Below are positions 39,753-51,322 of a stretch of DNA of 64,000 nucleotides, piece by piece. The notes under the pieces were generated by a model. That model did no database searches and had not been told where the DNA came from. It was given only the letters and a program-made list of their open reading frames with translations. The stretch is taken from contig NC_081146.1 in assembly GCF_958295425.1 (NCBI RefSeq), forward strand, positions 3,281,041 through 3,345,040. Reading direction: 5' to 3'. The position numbers and the translations under genes are program-made. How positions within the stretch are numbered: the first letter of the stretch is position 1; every line of letters starts with the position of its first letter. This DNA is from Solea solea. Its lineage: Eukaryota > Chordata > Actinopteri > Pleuronectiformes > Soleidae.

Positions 39753-40619
39753 CAGTTACTATGCACAGGTTGATTGTCAGTAGTTTCTGTCTGTATCCAT
39801 CACATCTGCTCGTCCAGCAGGTGTATTTCCCAGCATCGGCTCTTGTGACATTTCTAATACGTATAGACTTGTTTGAAGTCACAAAGACTGTTTTCAGTTT
39901 AGCTGATGAGATTGTCGCGTTCCTCGCCTCGAAACTCCAGTCTGACTTTGTCAGTTCACCAGGACATTCGTGTGTAAAAGTGCTGCCTGCTGTCACATAT
40001 ATTCTTTTATGGATATCATTCTGAATTTCTGGGGGAATAAAAGAAGATAACATGCTTTGTGGATGAGGATCACACTTCCGCAGATAAGCATATTTGATAG
40101 AAGACAGTTGACAATTCGTACCTTTCTTGACGCCGACGACTGTGGCCTGTTCAGGGCTGCATTTGTCCTGATAACAGCTCTCACACCTGTACAGGCCTTG
40201 ATCATCTTCCTTAAAATAAGAGATCACCAAGGAATGTTTTGACGCAAGACTCTTTCTGGGTTGAGATGAAGGATGGATTAGCATTCCGTGCTTATTTTGT
40301 TCAAAAATCTTGATTTCGTGACTGTGATTGTTCTTCTTGTAAAACCATTTGAAAGTGTCAGAGTCACTTCTCTGACGTTGACATGGTATCACAGCTCGAC
40401 ATCCCAGCAAGAAGTCAAGTTGGTCTGTGAAAAGAAATCACAAGAGTTCGAATATAAGCTGTTTCTTACAAATACAAAGTTAAAAAAAATCATCAAGATA
40501 AAACACAGAGAATATCTGCTACATGCTAATATCGACAAATCAGTTGGTTACTTACTGTTTTCTGAGACAGAGGTGGAATAATTCCAAAAAAACAGACAAA
40601 GAATTAAGGCTTTTTGCAT
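39753..40619 (-). CDS. Two-Ig-domain receptor-like protein, copy 2 (3' end not found)
   Basis: Exons at 40,619-40,556, 40,424-40,122 and 40,028-39,753, at a constant offset of 37,016 from copy 1 and with the same splice sites. Signal peptide exon and Ig domain 2 are identical to copy 1. Ig domain 1 has four substitutions, all changing the residue: Pro to Arg after MLGC, Arg to His in NNHS(R/H), Met to Lys in E(I)(M/K)IF, and Thr to Ala in SL(T/A)SKHS. As in copy 1, the exon after Ig domain 2 was not found; no membrane segment is visible. A solo LTR and a hAT element flank it in unit 2 only. No lesion is seen, so it may be functional. Confidence 0.75.
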
Positions 40620-41677
40620 CGTGCTCACATTTCTCAAAAAGACACACTGCTAAGACACACATACATTCAGCTCTGACAGATCACAAATTGGTGGCTCTCA
40701 GATAAGTTTCTGATGTATCGGAAGTGGTCTAACAGTCAATGCTAAATGGAAAATTACAGTGGCTCTGCTCTCATTGTTTTTGTGAAGGTGTTGCATTTGT
40801 TTCTTTGTGCATGTTAACCTACACAACCTGCTCCAGTATCAGTCTCACTGATGCTCGATACTGTTCATGCATTCTCATTCATGCTGTTTAACCATCATAT
40901 ATCATTACTGACTGAATACATTTAATGTGGTAGTTTGGTACTACTTTTGCCATCATTCCACATCAAATCGAACACTTTTACTTAGAAATGGTGTGAAATA
41001 TCATCATGAATATCTTTATTGCGATATCATTTTAGACTGGCCCCCTGTTAAGCAGACTCGGTGCTAATTGGCCCCCAGGTCATTTGAGATTGACACCCCT
41101 GGGTTAATGGAACGGTAATAGAGAAATGAGATCGGTGAAGTGATTGTGCATAAAAACTCTCCATTATGTTATCGTTTCCTTCTTTCTTCATCTCGCTTTG
41201 TTTCAGGCACATTCATCGTGTCACATTTCAGGGTTGAAAATAAAGACCCACCAGAAAGCAGAACTTCCTCTGGCAATGGGAAAGTTGTTAATCACAGGCT
41301 TTAGAATCTTCACCCAGGTTCACAAATCCTGGGTATACCTGCTCATTTTCGTGTGAATGAGGCTTTAGAGACCAACCACAAGACCAACCACGAAACCATA
41401 GAGCGGAAAAGCTTCTGCAAAAAGCACCAGTGCCAATTTCTAGCCATCGGAGTTCACTGTGTACTTTAAATCCACGGAGATCGAGCAATCTATCGCAGAA
41501 CTTGACTGAATGTATCTGACACTAATATGCTTGGAATGACCTGCAGTCAAATGTCTACTTTATTTCATAGTTGAAAAAGGTATGCCCATAGGGTATGGGC
41601 ATGCGCTCTCACTTTAAATTTCGGGGTGTCTAATTTGATGTAGGGGGCCTCATGACCCTTTTGCATATGGTCCCTGT
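40620..41677. other. Spacer upstream of Ig gene copy 2
   Basis: 40,620-40,929 is the Ig 5' flank shared with unit 1. 40,930-41,027 has no match in unit 1, where the BEL remnant sits. 41,028 onward matches unit 1 from 12,189, with an extra segment of about 70 bases near 41,300-41,370. No exon seen. Confidence 0.55.
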
Positions 41678-42446
41678 CAGAGGTCGCGCTAGACTTTTTC
41701 GTTGTCTATCATTTTGACTGACAGGGTCATACAAATCCCGTCATAATCAATTTTTACCGGTCACTTTAAATGATAATAATGACATATTCAATTGCATTGT
41801 TCATATTGCAGTGGAATATGAACAGTTCACCTGTGGCCTAAACGCACAGTCTCACACCTTCCTCCTGGTCCACATGGACTTAAATCGCGTGCCTGCTTGC
41901 GCGTAGTTGGAAAGTAGGAAATCCCGCAACATGCGCTCCTTCTGCGCCAGTGGATCAGCTGCACCGGTCAAAGACGCGCTCCAAAGCCTCCTGTCCATAG
42001 CTCTTTAACACGCTGTCAGCACAACAAGGATAGCGAGATGCATTGAGTACGGTGTCCAGGTCAGAAATTATGCTCAGATTCTCCGATGGGAATCTTTATT
42101 TTGTCGCACAACATTTTTCTATCCGCCCTCCTCAGCCAGGAGAACTCCCGCTCCCACTGAACTCGCCTAACCTCCTTACTGCCGCTTCCTCGCTCCGCTG
42201 AGGCCAAGGGCTGAGTTTGTCCTTCATCTGCATCTATCCCTCTTTTTTCACCTCTTTTATCAACATAGTTTTTGGGCTTTTTAAAGAAACTTCTGACACT
42301 CAAATGCCGTGACATTTTTCTTCTTTTCTACTTTCAACTTACTGTAATATGCTCTTCACCACCTAGTGGTCAGGGGTGTGAATTGCAATCTGTCAAAATG
42401 ATGGATGGCCCTCAGATTTTTAAATATTCGGTTAACGCGACCCCTG
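41678..42446 (-). mobile_element. hAT DNA transposon, internally deleted, unit 2 only
   Basis: 769 bases. The ends are CAGAGGTCGCG and CGCGACCCCTG, imperfect inverted repeats of hAT type. The 8-base target duplication GTCCCTGT/GTCCCCGT (41,670-41,677; 42,447-42,454) has one mismatch. Unit 1 has a single GTCCCCGT at the matching site near 12,779, with no excision footprint. It keeps an N-terminal transposase fragment on the minus strand and lacks the catalytic and dimerisation regions. Confidence 0.9.
42061..42315 (-). pseudogene. hAT transposase N-terminal fragment
   Basis: 84 codons starting MSRHLSVRSFFKKPK, the RSFF start typical of ZBED/TTF-type hAT transposases. No zinc-finger or DDE residues remain. 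It ends inside the element. Confidence 0.65.
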
Positions 42447-43315
42447 GTCCCCGTACTCCATTGAACTGCCCCTGGCCAAACCCCTCCTTGCACACTCTAT
42501 GGTCTGACCTGACTTGCTGTGTGTTCCCCCTTTAAAGGAGAAGGGTGTAGCTGCAGGCTTGCAGGCTTGCAGGCAGCAGTTTCGGGCTCGCAGAATGAGG
42601 CCCCGTTTTTTTTGTAACAGTGCCACTCAGCAAATTGGATGAACACAAAGTTTTTGTTTTTTTATTTCACTTGCACACATGAGCGTCACCAAAAATGGAC
42701 AATCACAGTTTAAGTACTTAGTGAGTTAAGTTTAATTTAAAATTGGATATACATTTGGGAGAATCGTGTACATGTAGCAGTATGAAGCTAACAATGACAG
42801 TACTGGTATTAGGGGCACTTTTGTCAAACATGCAACTCCTAACAACCAAGATGAATTACAAATAATATTTGGATGGAATAAACCTTTTAAAATCATCCAA
42901 CTCAGTAGTCCTGAACCTGCTGCTTTCCGGTTTGCCTGCAGGCCTGCAGTTACATTTTACTGCTTTAAAAAGCGGGGTTTCTATGTATATCTGTATTTGT
43001 ATCACAAATAATTTGGTACATCGTGCTAATACAGTGTATGAGGGCAGAATAAGTCATATAAAATGAGAGCTTTCTGATAAAAGTCTTCAGAGGGAACATA
43101 AAGGACGTCACTCAGTGTGTTTGCATCCTAAAAAACCCATATAGAGCCATATATAGATATAATCATAAACTGTGTTTATGATTCCATGTAGCCCATTTTA
43201 ATCATTTAGTAATTATAAGTAGAAGATTATAGGGGTGTCACGATTCTACAAATCCTCGATTCGATTTAATTTTCAATTTTAAGGTCACTTTATTATTCTA
43301 TTCTATTCTCAATCC
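42447..43315. other. Host spacer, unit 2
   Basis: Matches unit 1 from 12,780 to about 13,625. Repeat R starts at 43,207 and is cut at 43,316 by a Gypsy LTR. No gene seen. Confidence 0.6.
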
Positions 43316-43926
43316 TGTGCTGTTGTGCACTATTAGAGTACTATAGAGTACTAAATATTTAATTATTTCTTTTTTTTAATTATCTTATTTGTCTATTCCC
43401 ACTGCCCATAGAATTGATATGCGTTACGCAGGAGACTCCGTGTTGCGTTCAATGTACGCTGTTAATTCTACAGGTAGGTCATGGTGGAATGTTGCTCCTT
43501 AAACTTAATTGTTCTTTTGTGTGGAATGCTGCTTAAAACTCTGCGAGGGAGATTTTACGTTCTCTGTGTTGTAGTAGTGTGATAGGTTTTGTGTGTGATA
43601 TATTTTAATTACGTTATCCTGAGCAAGCTCTGTGTGTTTTGTTTTGATTTTTGGTTGCTAATTATGTTAGCTCCCGGGCGCTAGCTGATGTTGACGTGCC
43701 CTGTGTACTGTACTGTTGCATTCAATGTACGCTGTTAATTCTACAGGCTGTCGTGGTTACTTTGGTGGTGCTGCGAATAATAAACGGTCTCGTCACCATT
43801 AACGGTCGACCTCTCTGCCTCCCGTGATGCTTTCGGGAGACACACTTCCCCTCGCCGGCAACATTAAAACCTAACACAGCGCAGAGTATCGGCGGGCGGA
43901 GTGTCTGCGGCAGAGTGTGGGTTACA
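43316..43926 (+). repeat. 5' LTR of the unit 2 Gypsy
   Basis: Starts TGTGCTGTTG and ends GGTTACA, just before the primer-binding site. AATAAA lies at 43,779-43,784. A direct repeat of about 30 bases (TTCAATGTACGCTGTTAATT...) occurs at about 43,448 and 43,720 inside it. With no partner LTR, the left end is inferred from where unit 1 homology stops. Confidence 0.65.
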
Positions 43927-44359
43927 ACTTTGGTGCCGTGACCCGGATGGTGAAGCGCTGAGACCGTTGTCTCGCAGCACGTCTGTGTATTGGACATTGA
44001 ACTATATCGCCGTGAGGACCAGGCGCCGGTTTTCCATATCCTTTACACTGATAAAAATGTGGTATAGGACGAGTTTTTTCTTGGTGTTTGTTATCTGACC
44101 TACTGAGATTTAATTGAGTTATTTGATGTTGTTGTGAAATTTAAATCTATGGGTATTTTAAGGTCATTTAGATTGATTTATTTGATTTATTTTAATAGAT
44201 AGGCCTTGCTAGTTTAACAGTGTTTTATGTGGGTGTATTGCTAAACTATATTCACTCTGTCTTGTACAACGTGCAGTAAATTACACAATTTATTTTAATA
44301 ACAAGTACATAAAGCACAACGACAAGTTAAACGACAAATCACATAACAAACATAACAAA

Positions 44360-44641
44360 ATGTCACGAGAGTTTGCCTTGTCCCCTGATGGAACAAGCTG
44401 CCCCCCACCCACTCAAGTGCTTGTGATAAGTGACACCCAACCACCCATGGAACAGCACTCCCCATTGCCCCAAACGCAGTTGCCCTACCCCCAGTACACT
44501 ACCCCAGCAAATCCTCTAAGGCTACCAGGATCTGGAGTCTCGGGGCGAGTACCGTTGCTAAGTTATGACACCAGTCCGACACAAGCACATGTCCCCGAGC
44601 CAGCTGGTTGGTGGACGCCTCCCTGCCCAAACACATTGGAT
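44360..44641 (+). pseudogene. Unit 2 Gypsy gag, N-terminal part
   Basis: MSREFALSPDGTSCPPPT and a Pro/Thr/Gln-rich region. The frame enters LINE sequence at 44,642. The rest of gag is at 49,546. Confidence 0.65.
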
Positions 44642-44727
44642 AGCCGTACCGAGGCTGTAGAGCCGGCGCTAGGCTAAAAGCTAGGCGGCTAGCTAAGAAG
44701 TGGAGATTCAAGCCTCCGGTACCTTCT

Positions 44728-45691
44728 ATGATCATGGGGAATGTGAACTCACTACCAAATAAGATCGACAAACTGGCTGCGCTGACTAAGAACCTCAAGA
44801 TCTACAGGGAGTGCAGTTTACTGTGCCTAACTGAAACGTGGCTAACGGACAGCATCCCAGACGCTAACGTGGAGCTACCGGAGTTCAGCACAGTCAGAGC
44901 GGACAGGGACACAAGAGCCTGTGGAAAGCGCAAAGGAGGGGGACTTGCGCTGTATGTGAACAAACGCTGGTGCAATTCTGGACATGTGAGGATTAAAATC
45001 TCCACCTGCTGCAGGGACGTTGAACTCCTGGCGGTAAGTTTAAGACCATATTACCTGCCCAGAGAGTTCAGCCACGCCATTGTTGTCATTGTTTACATTC
45101 CTCCACGGGCTGACGCGGAGGCTGCGTGTGACGTCATCCACAGCGCTGTGGCTAAACTACAAACACAGCATCCAGAGGCTCTTGTGTTAATCTCTGGGGA
45201 CTTTAATCATGTTACTCTGGACAAAACACTGACTGCTTTCCACCAGTACGTGGACTGTAACACCAGGGGGAATAGGACTTTAGATCTGATGTATGCAAAC
45301 GTGAAGGATGCATACACAGCCACCCCTCTGCCTGCACTGGGGAAAGCTGATCACAATCTGGTCCTGTTAAAACCTCACTACATCCAAAGAGTGAGGAGGC
45401 TGCCTACAGTCACACGCTCATTCAGGAAGTGGTCTCCTGAGGCTGAACTGGCCCTACAGGACTGCTTTGAGACCACAGACTGGGATGGTTTGCATGGATC
45501 CCACAATGAGAACATTGAGGCGGTGGTTGACTGCACAACTGAGTATATCAACTTCTGTATGGACGTTGTTGTTCCAGTAAGAACTGTACACTGCTTTGCC
45601 AACAACAAGCCCTGGATTACAAGCAACATCAAGGGTCTTCTGAACCAGAAAAAGATGGCCTTCAAGGATGGTGACACCCAGGAGCTCATTA
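44728..45691 (+). pseudogene. LINE A endonuclease and linker
   Basis: Apurinic-type endonuclease with LTETWL, SGDFNH and KADHNLV motifs, then the linker up to the L2 insertion after DGDTQEL. Nearly identical to the matching part of LINE B. Confidence 0.8.
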
Positions 45692-47356
45692 CATTACATT
45701 ACATGTCATTTAGCAGACGCTTTTATCCAAAGCGACTTACAATAAGTGCATTTAAACATTTGGGTACAAATAAGAGCTAGAAGTAAGTAAGAGCTTCAAG
45801 TAAGCCAAACTATGAAGTGCTAGTCGTAAGTGCGATGTATATTTTTTTTTGTCGTCGTCGTCATCATCGTCATCATCGTCTTAGAGGTAGAGTCGGAAGA
45901 AATGTGTTTTTAGTCGGCAGCGGAAGATGTGGAGGCTTTCTGCTGTCCGGATGTCGATGGGGAGCTCGTTCCACCATTTGGGAGCGAGGACAGTGAACAG
46001 TCTTGAGTTCTGTGAATGCCTCTGCGATCCTCTCAGTGAGGGGGCAGCGAGCCGGTTTGCCGATGCAGAGCGAAGTGGGCGGGCTGGGGTGTAGGTTTTG
46101 ATCATGTCCTGGATGTAGGCTGGACCGAATCCGTTTGTAGCATGGAACGCAAGCACTAGAGTCTTGAAGCGGATGCAAGCAGCTACAGGAAGCCAGTGAA
46201 GGGAGCGGAGGAGAGGTGTAGTGTGGGAGAATTTTGGTAAGTTGAAGAACAGTCGAGCTGCTGCATTCTGGATGATTTGCAGGGGTCGTATGGCACACGC
46301 AGGGAGACCAGCCAGGAGGGAGTTGCAGTAATCCAAGCGTGAGATGACAAGAGCCTGGACCAGAACCTGTGCCGCCTTCTGGGTTAGAAGAGGCCGTATC
46401 CTTCTGATGTTGTACAACATGTATCTGCAAGATCGAGCTGTTGCAGCAATGTTGGCAGTGAGGGAGAGATGGTCATCAAGTGTCACACCCAGGTTCCTTG
46501 CGGTATGAGACGGAGTTACCACAGAGTTGTCGAGGGTGATGGTTAGGTCTGTGGTGGGAGAGCCCTTTCCTGGGAGAAAAAGAAACTCAGTCTTGTCGAG
46601 ATTGAGTTTCAGGTGATGGTCAGACATCCACTGAGAGATGTCGGTCAGACAAGCGGAGATCCGTTCTGCTACATGTGTGTCAGAGCTGGGAAAAGAGAGA
46701 ATGAGTTGGGTGTCGTCGGCGTAGCTGTGATAGGAAAAACCATGAGAGAGAATAACAGAACCAAGAGAGTTGGTGTATAGAGAGAAGAGGAGAGGGCCCA
46801 AGACAGAACCCTGAGGGACCCCAGTAGCTAGAGGACAGGGTTCCGACACAGATCCTCTCCAGGTTACTCTGTATGTTCGGTTTTGAAGATAGGGCGAGAG
46901 TAGGGTAAGTGCAGATCCTGAGACACCTAGTTCTTGAAGGGAGGAAATAAGGATCTGGTGGTTAACTGTGTCAAACGCTGCAGAAAGGTCCAAGAGGATG
47001 AGCACAGAGGAGAGAGAGGCAGCCCTGGCAGTGTGGAGTTGCCCAGTGACAGCAAGAAGTGCAGTTTCGGTCGAGTGACCTGCTTTAAAACCAAACTGAA
47101 GAGGATCAAGAAGGTTGTTCCGGTGAAGGTAGGAGGAGAGTTGATTAAAGATAGCACGCTCCAGAGTTTTGGAGAGAAAAGGAAGAAGAGAGACAGGTCT
47201 GTAGTTATTTACTTCAGACGGGTCAAGGGTGGGTTTTTTAAGGAGGGGGGTCACTCTGGCCTCTTTAAGAGAGCCTGGAAAGCAACCAGATGATAGAGAT
47301 GTGTTAATGAGGTGGGTGAGGAAAGGGATAAGATCATAGGAAAGGGATAAGATCAA
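45692..47356 (-). mobile_element. L2 LINE, 5'-truncated, nested in LINE A
   Basis: The 3' end is at the left: ATTACATTACATTACATG and CAGACGCTTTTATCC are the reversed tail common to fish L2-type elements. The RT frame runs from about 47,356 to 45,881 on the minus strand. Confidence 0.85.
45881..47356 (-). pseudogene. L2 reverse transcriptase, open but 5'-truncated
   Basis: A 491-codon open frame with LLKKPTLDP, DLSAAFDTVNH, GVPQGSVLGPLLF, SYADDTQL and RNLGVTLDD, and C-terminal SRLDYCNSLLAG. All RT motifs are present. The endonuclease and ORF1 are missing, so it cannot move on its own. Confidence 0.85.
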
Positions 47357-47638
47357 GGTTCAAGGTTCAAGGTTTTTATTTGCCATTTGTGCTTAAACAG
47401 ACAGTCCAGGCACATTGGAAATCTTGTGCGGGTTCTACGAGTCAGTAGTACGAAACATAAACACACTTAAGGATAAATATAAATATAAAAGTATAAAAGT
47501 AATAATAAAAAAATGTCGAAGATGTGGGGAAATAAAAAATAAAGAAATATACAGTTATACAGCAGATTATGGGGTGTATTGCACATTTCTGACATTGCAC
47601 ATTTATCAGGGAGGGAATATTGCACATAATAATACACA
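47357..47638 (-). mobile_element. LINE 3'-tail fragment nested in LINE A
   Basis: Begins TTCAAGGTTCAAGG followed by TTTTTATTTGCC, a reversed LINE tail, and goes on with TTGCACAT repeats. Absent from LINE B. Confidence 0.65.
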
Positions 47639-49368
47639 TGCGGATACAGAAGGAACTCAAAGTCCAGCTCAGAGAGGCGAAGGAGCAGTACAGGAGGAAG
47701 ATAGAACAAAAGATGCAGGAAAACAACATGAGGGAGGTGTGGGAGGGCATGAAGACAATCACTGGCTGCAGCTCCAAGAGAAAACCCCCCATGGAGAGCG
47801 ATGTGGGAAGGGCAAACCAGTTAAACCAGTTCTTTAACAGGTTTGATCACCCCATCCCATTCACACATCTGAATGCTGATGCCCTCACCCGTCACCTCAC
47901 CTCCAACTCACACAAGCCTCCGCAAACACAGATGAGGACAACTCCCAACCCCCCACCACACCACCCACGATCACAGCAGCTCAGGTTTATGGAGAGCTGA
48001 GGAGGCTGCGCCCTAACAAAGCTGCAGGTCCAGATGGAGTGTCACCTCGACTACTGAAGGCTTGCGCGCGGGAACTGGGTCACCCCCTTCAGCACATCTT
48101 CAACCTGAGCCTGGGACTGGGGAAGGTTCCCCAGCAGTGGAAGACATCGTGCATCATCCCAGTCCCAAAGAAACCCCATCCTGGAGAGATGAACGACTTC
48201 AGACCTGTGGCCCTGACGTCGCACGTGATGAAGACCATAAACGATTGGTGCTTCATCACCTCAGGCCACAGACCTGCCATGCCCTTGACCCCCTACAGTT
48301 TGCTTACCGGGAAAAGGTGGGAGTGGAAGATGCCATCATCTTCCTGCTACACCGATCTCTCTCTCACCTGGACAGTGGCAGCGGTGCTGTGAGAATTACA
48401 TTTTAGGATTTCTCCAGCGCCTTCAACACCATCCAGCCTCTGCTCCTGAGGGACAAGCTGCCTGGGATGGGAGTGGGTTCACACCTAGTTGCCTGGATAA
48501 GTGACTACCTGACCGGCTGACCCCAGTATGTGAGACTGGGGGAATGCAGGTGACTGTGCTCTCTCCCGTCTTGTTTACCCTGTACACGTCTGACTTTCAG
48601 CACAACTCAGAGCTCTGCCATGTGCAGAAATTTGCGGACGACACAGCCATTGTTGGCTGTATCAGGAGCGGGAAGGAGGATGAGTACAGGGAGCTCATCC
48701 AGGACTTCGTCAAATGGTGTGACAACAATCATCTGCTCCTAAACACCACCAAGACCAGGGAGATGGTTGTGGATTTCCGGAGATCCAGGGTGCACCCAGA
48801 ACCAGTTCTCATCAAGGGGGACTGTGTGGAGGTGGTGCACACCTACAAATACCTGGGAGTACAGCTGGATGACAGGCTGGACTGGACCACAAACACAGAT
48901 GCTCTGTGCAGGAAAGGACAGTGTCGTCTGTACTTCCTTAGAAGGCTGGCATCCTTCAACGTCTGCAGGAAGCTGCTACAGACCTTCTACCAGTCTGTGG
49001 TAGCGAGTGCCCTCCTGTACACAGTGGTGTGCTGGGGGGGCAGCCTAAAGAAGAAGGACGCTTCACGCCTGGACAAACTAATAAGGAAGGCAGGCTCTGT
49101 CGTTGGCACAGAACTGGACAGTCTGACATCCATAGCTGAGCGACGTACACTCAACAGGCTCCTGTCCATCATAGACAATCCACACCATCCACTACACAGC
49201 ACCATACACAGACAGAGGAGCAGCTTCAGTGACAGACTGCTGTCAATGTCCTGCTCCACAGAAAGACTGAGGAGATCATTCCTCCCCCATGCCATCACTC
49301 TTCAACCTGCATCATACATGACACATACACGCAAGCACACATGTACATGTTCATCTCATTCTTGTTAA
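47639..49368 (+). pseudogene. LINE A reverse transcriptase, broken
   Basis: Continues LINE A with GPDGVSPRLLKAC, VPKKPHPGEMNDFRPVALTS, and FADDTAIVGC. A 1-base loss near 48,240 (ACCATAAACG against ACCATGGAACG in LINE B) shifts the frame, and about 35 bases are lost near 48,550 in the RT segment before FADD. The C-terminal end resembles LINE B. Confidence 0.8.
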
Positions 49369-49545
49369 CGCCTTTATATTTTTTATATATTTTTTCTTTT
49401 TTCCTTTTTATACATATGTTTCAGTTTATATTTAGACTGTACATATATATCATGCCTCTTATGTTTCTATCGTGTAACATATTCTGGAGCTGCTGAACTG
49501 TGAATTTCTCTGTGAGATGAATAAAGTATCTATCTATCTATCATC

Positions 49546-50391
49546 TATAACCCCCATGTGTCGTTTGACCACACAGTGGCTGACCTACACCCTGAAGCAC
49601 TGCAGCCCCCAGCCCCAAGCCTGTACATCCCTTCATATGTGCCACAAGTGGAGGCCCCTGTTCGTGTTATGCCCAGGCAGAATCCACCTATAGCAGCCTA
49701 TGGTGGTCTGATGCAAACCCATCAGGTAAAAAATGTGCAAGTCTTCACTGGAAACCCAGATTGCAAGGTGCTAGTGGAAGATTGGGTCAGCGACATGCAG
49801 TACCTGTTGTGCGTTGTGCGACACCCAGGTGGTGAAGCACGGAAGCTGATCCTTAACCTACCCCCCAATGATCAGACTCCACAGAAGGCATTTGAGGAAC
49901 TGAGGGCAGAATACGGTGACACGCGAGGCTCCTTAGACCCTTTGGCTGATTTTTATGAGCGGAGTCAAGAGTCTGGAGAGTTCCCTTGCTCTTATGCAAT
50001 AGCACTGGACGCAAAGCTACGAACTGTAGAAGAGAAGGAGAGAGTAGGTAGACCTTTCCCTGACAGGGACAGCAAACTCACCCGACAGTTCTTAAGAGGA
50101 CTTATTGATGAGGAGGTGTACATTAGGATTGCACCTATGATACCCAGACTCATGAGTTTTCGTGAGCTACAGGCTGAGCTCCGACACCTGGCTCGAGAGG
50201 GTAAGAAGTTCCACAACCCAAACAAAGCAAATAAAACATTTTCCCAGGTTCATGTTACGTCAGGAGATGGTGGAAATATGAGGACGGAGAGAAACAAGCC
50301 CACAACTGATCTATCTGAGCTGACAGAGATGGTCAGGAAGCTAGCCCTTAACCAGGAGGAACAAATGAGCAAGTTGTCGCACCTAGAGTAA
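49546..50391 (+). pseudogene. Unit 2 Gypsy gag, central and C-terminal part
   Basis: An open frame with capsid-like KNVQVFTGNPDCKVLVEDW, FEELRAEYGDTRG and LRGLIDEEVYIRI. A stop at about 50,389 precedes a degenerate zinc knuckle (GRLGHIARFC) in the next frame. Confidence 0.75.
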
Positions 50392-50458
50392 AGGATAACT
50401 TCTCCAACTCTGCCACCTGTGCAACCAGCATGGGGGAGGATGAGTCAAAACTCCAGTT

Positions 50459-51292
50459 TTGAATGTCACCGGAGGAAGGCTTGGACACATAGCCAGATTC
50501 TGCCGAGCAGTGGTACCAGAGCTCAACCTGGTTGAAGCCCCTCAGCCTTACACTCCGGCAACCATGGGTATGCAGCAAGGGCCCCACCCACTAAAAAAAG
50601 TTCACACTGAAGCAGAAACGCCCCTTGTGGATCCTAGGAATGAAGGGTATGTGGAGGTTAATGGCATGGAATGTAGAGCCCTCATTGACTCTGGCTCACA
50701 AATAACCAGCATCACACACAGCTACTGGCAAAACCACCCAGTCCTGAAACAGCGGGAGCTACAGCCCTCTAAAATACCCATCGAGGGTGCCGGAGGCCAA
50801 GCTGTGCCATATCGTGGTGTTCTGCAGGTGGACTTGAAGGTGCATGGACAGGAGTACAAAGCTGTACCTACGTTTGTCGTTCCTGATTCGGATTATCACT
50901 CTTCAGTACCTCTCCTAGTAGGAACCAACGTCATCAGAGCCTCCCGGAGCCACCGGCAGGTGGCTTATGGCCAGCAGTTTCTGCACCGGGTTAAAGAGCA
51001 ACATCCAGAGTGGTATTCAGCCTTGCTGGAGGTGGGGAGCACCGAACAAAATCAAGTGCAAGACATTGTGGGCCCTGCGCATAAAATACGCATCCCTGGA
51101 GGGAAAGAAATGGACTTGCGATGCAGAATAAAATCTGGTCCCCAAGGGAAGACATATACAACCATGATAGAAGGCCAGGCCTCCCTTAAGCTCCCCCAGG
51201 ACCTTTTAGTTGCCAAGGTCCTTGCAGATGTTAAGAAGGGTTGTGCCCCCATCAGGGTGATGAATCTGTCCCAACATGACATCACCATCTGA
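50459..51292 (+). pseudogene. Unit 2 Gypsy protease region
   Basis: Holds the degenerate zinc knuckle and an aspartic protease motif CRALIDSGSQITSI, then a long linker to RT. A TGA at 51,290 interrupts the polyprotein. Confidence 0.75.
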
Positions 51293-51322
51293 CCACACAC
51301 ACACCTGGCTAATGCAGTCCTG

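Larger units (their letters stand above)
44642..49545 (+). mobile_element. LINE A (Rex1/CR1-like), with two insertions inside
   Basis: LINE A parts are 44,642-45,691 and 47,639-49,545. They join without loss when compared with LINE B around 54,641. The 5' end is truncated relative to LINE B. It ends AATAAAG followed by TATCTATCTATC. Inside lie an L2 LINE (minus) and a short LINE tail. It is itself inserted in Gypsy gag, so three levels of nesting are visible. Confidence 0.85.

Noticed and set aside
42061..42315. A host gene encoding a basic protein
   Set aside because: It lies wholly inside a hAT element with a defined target duplication and reads like a transposase start.
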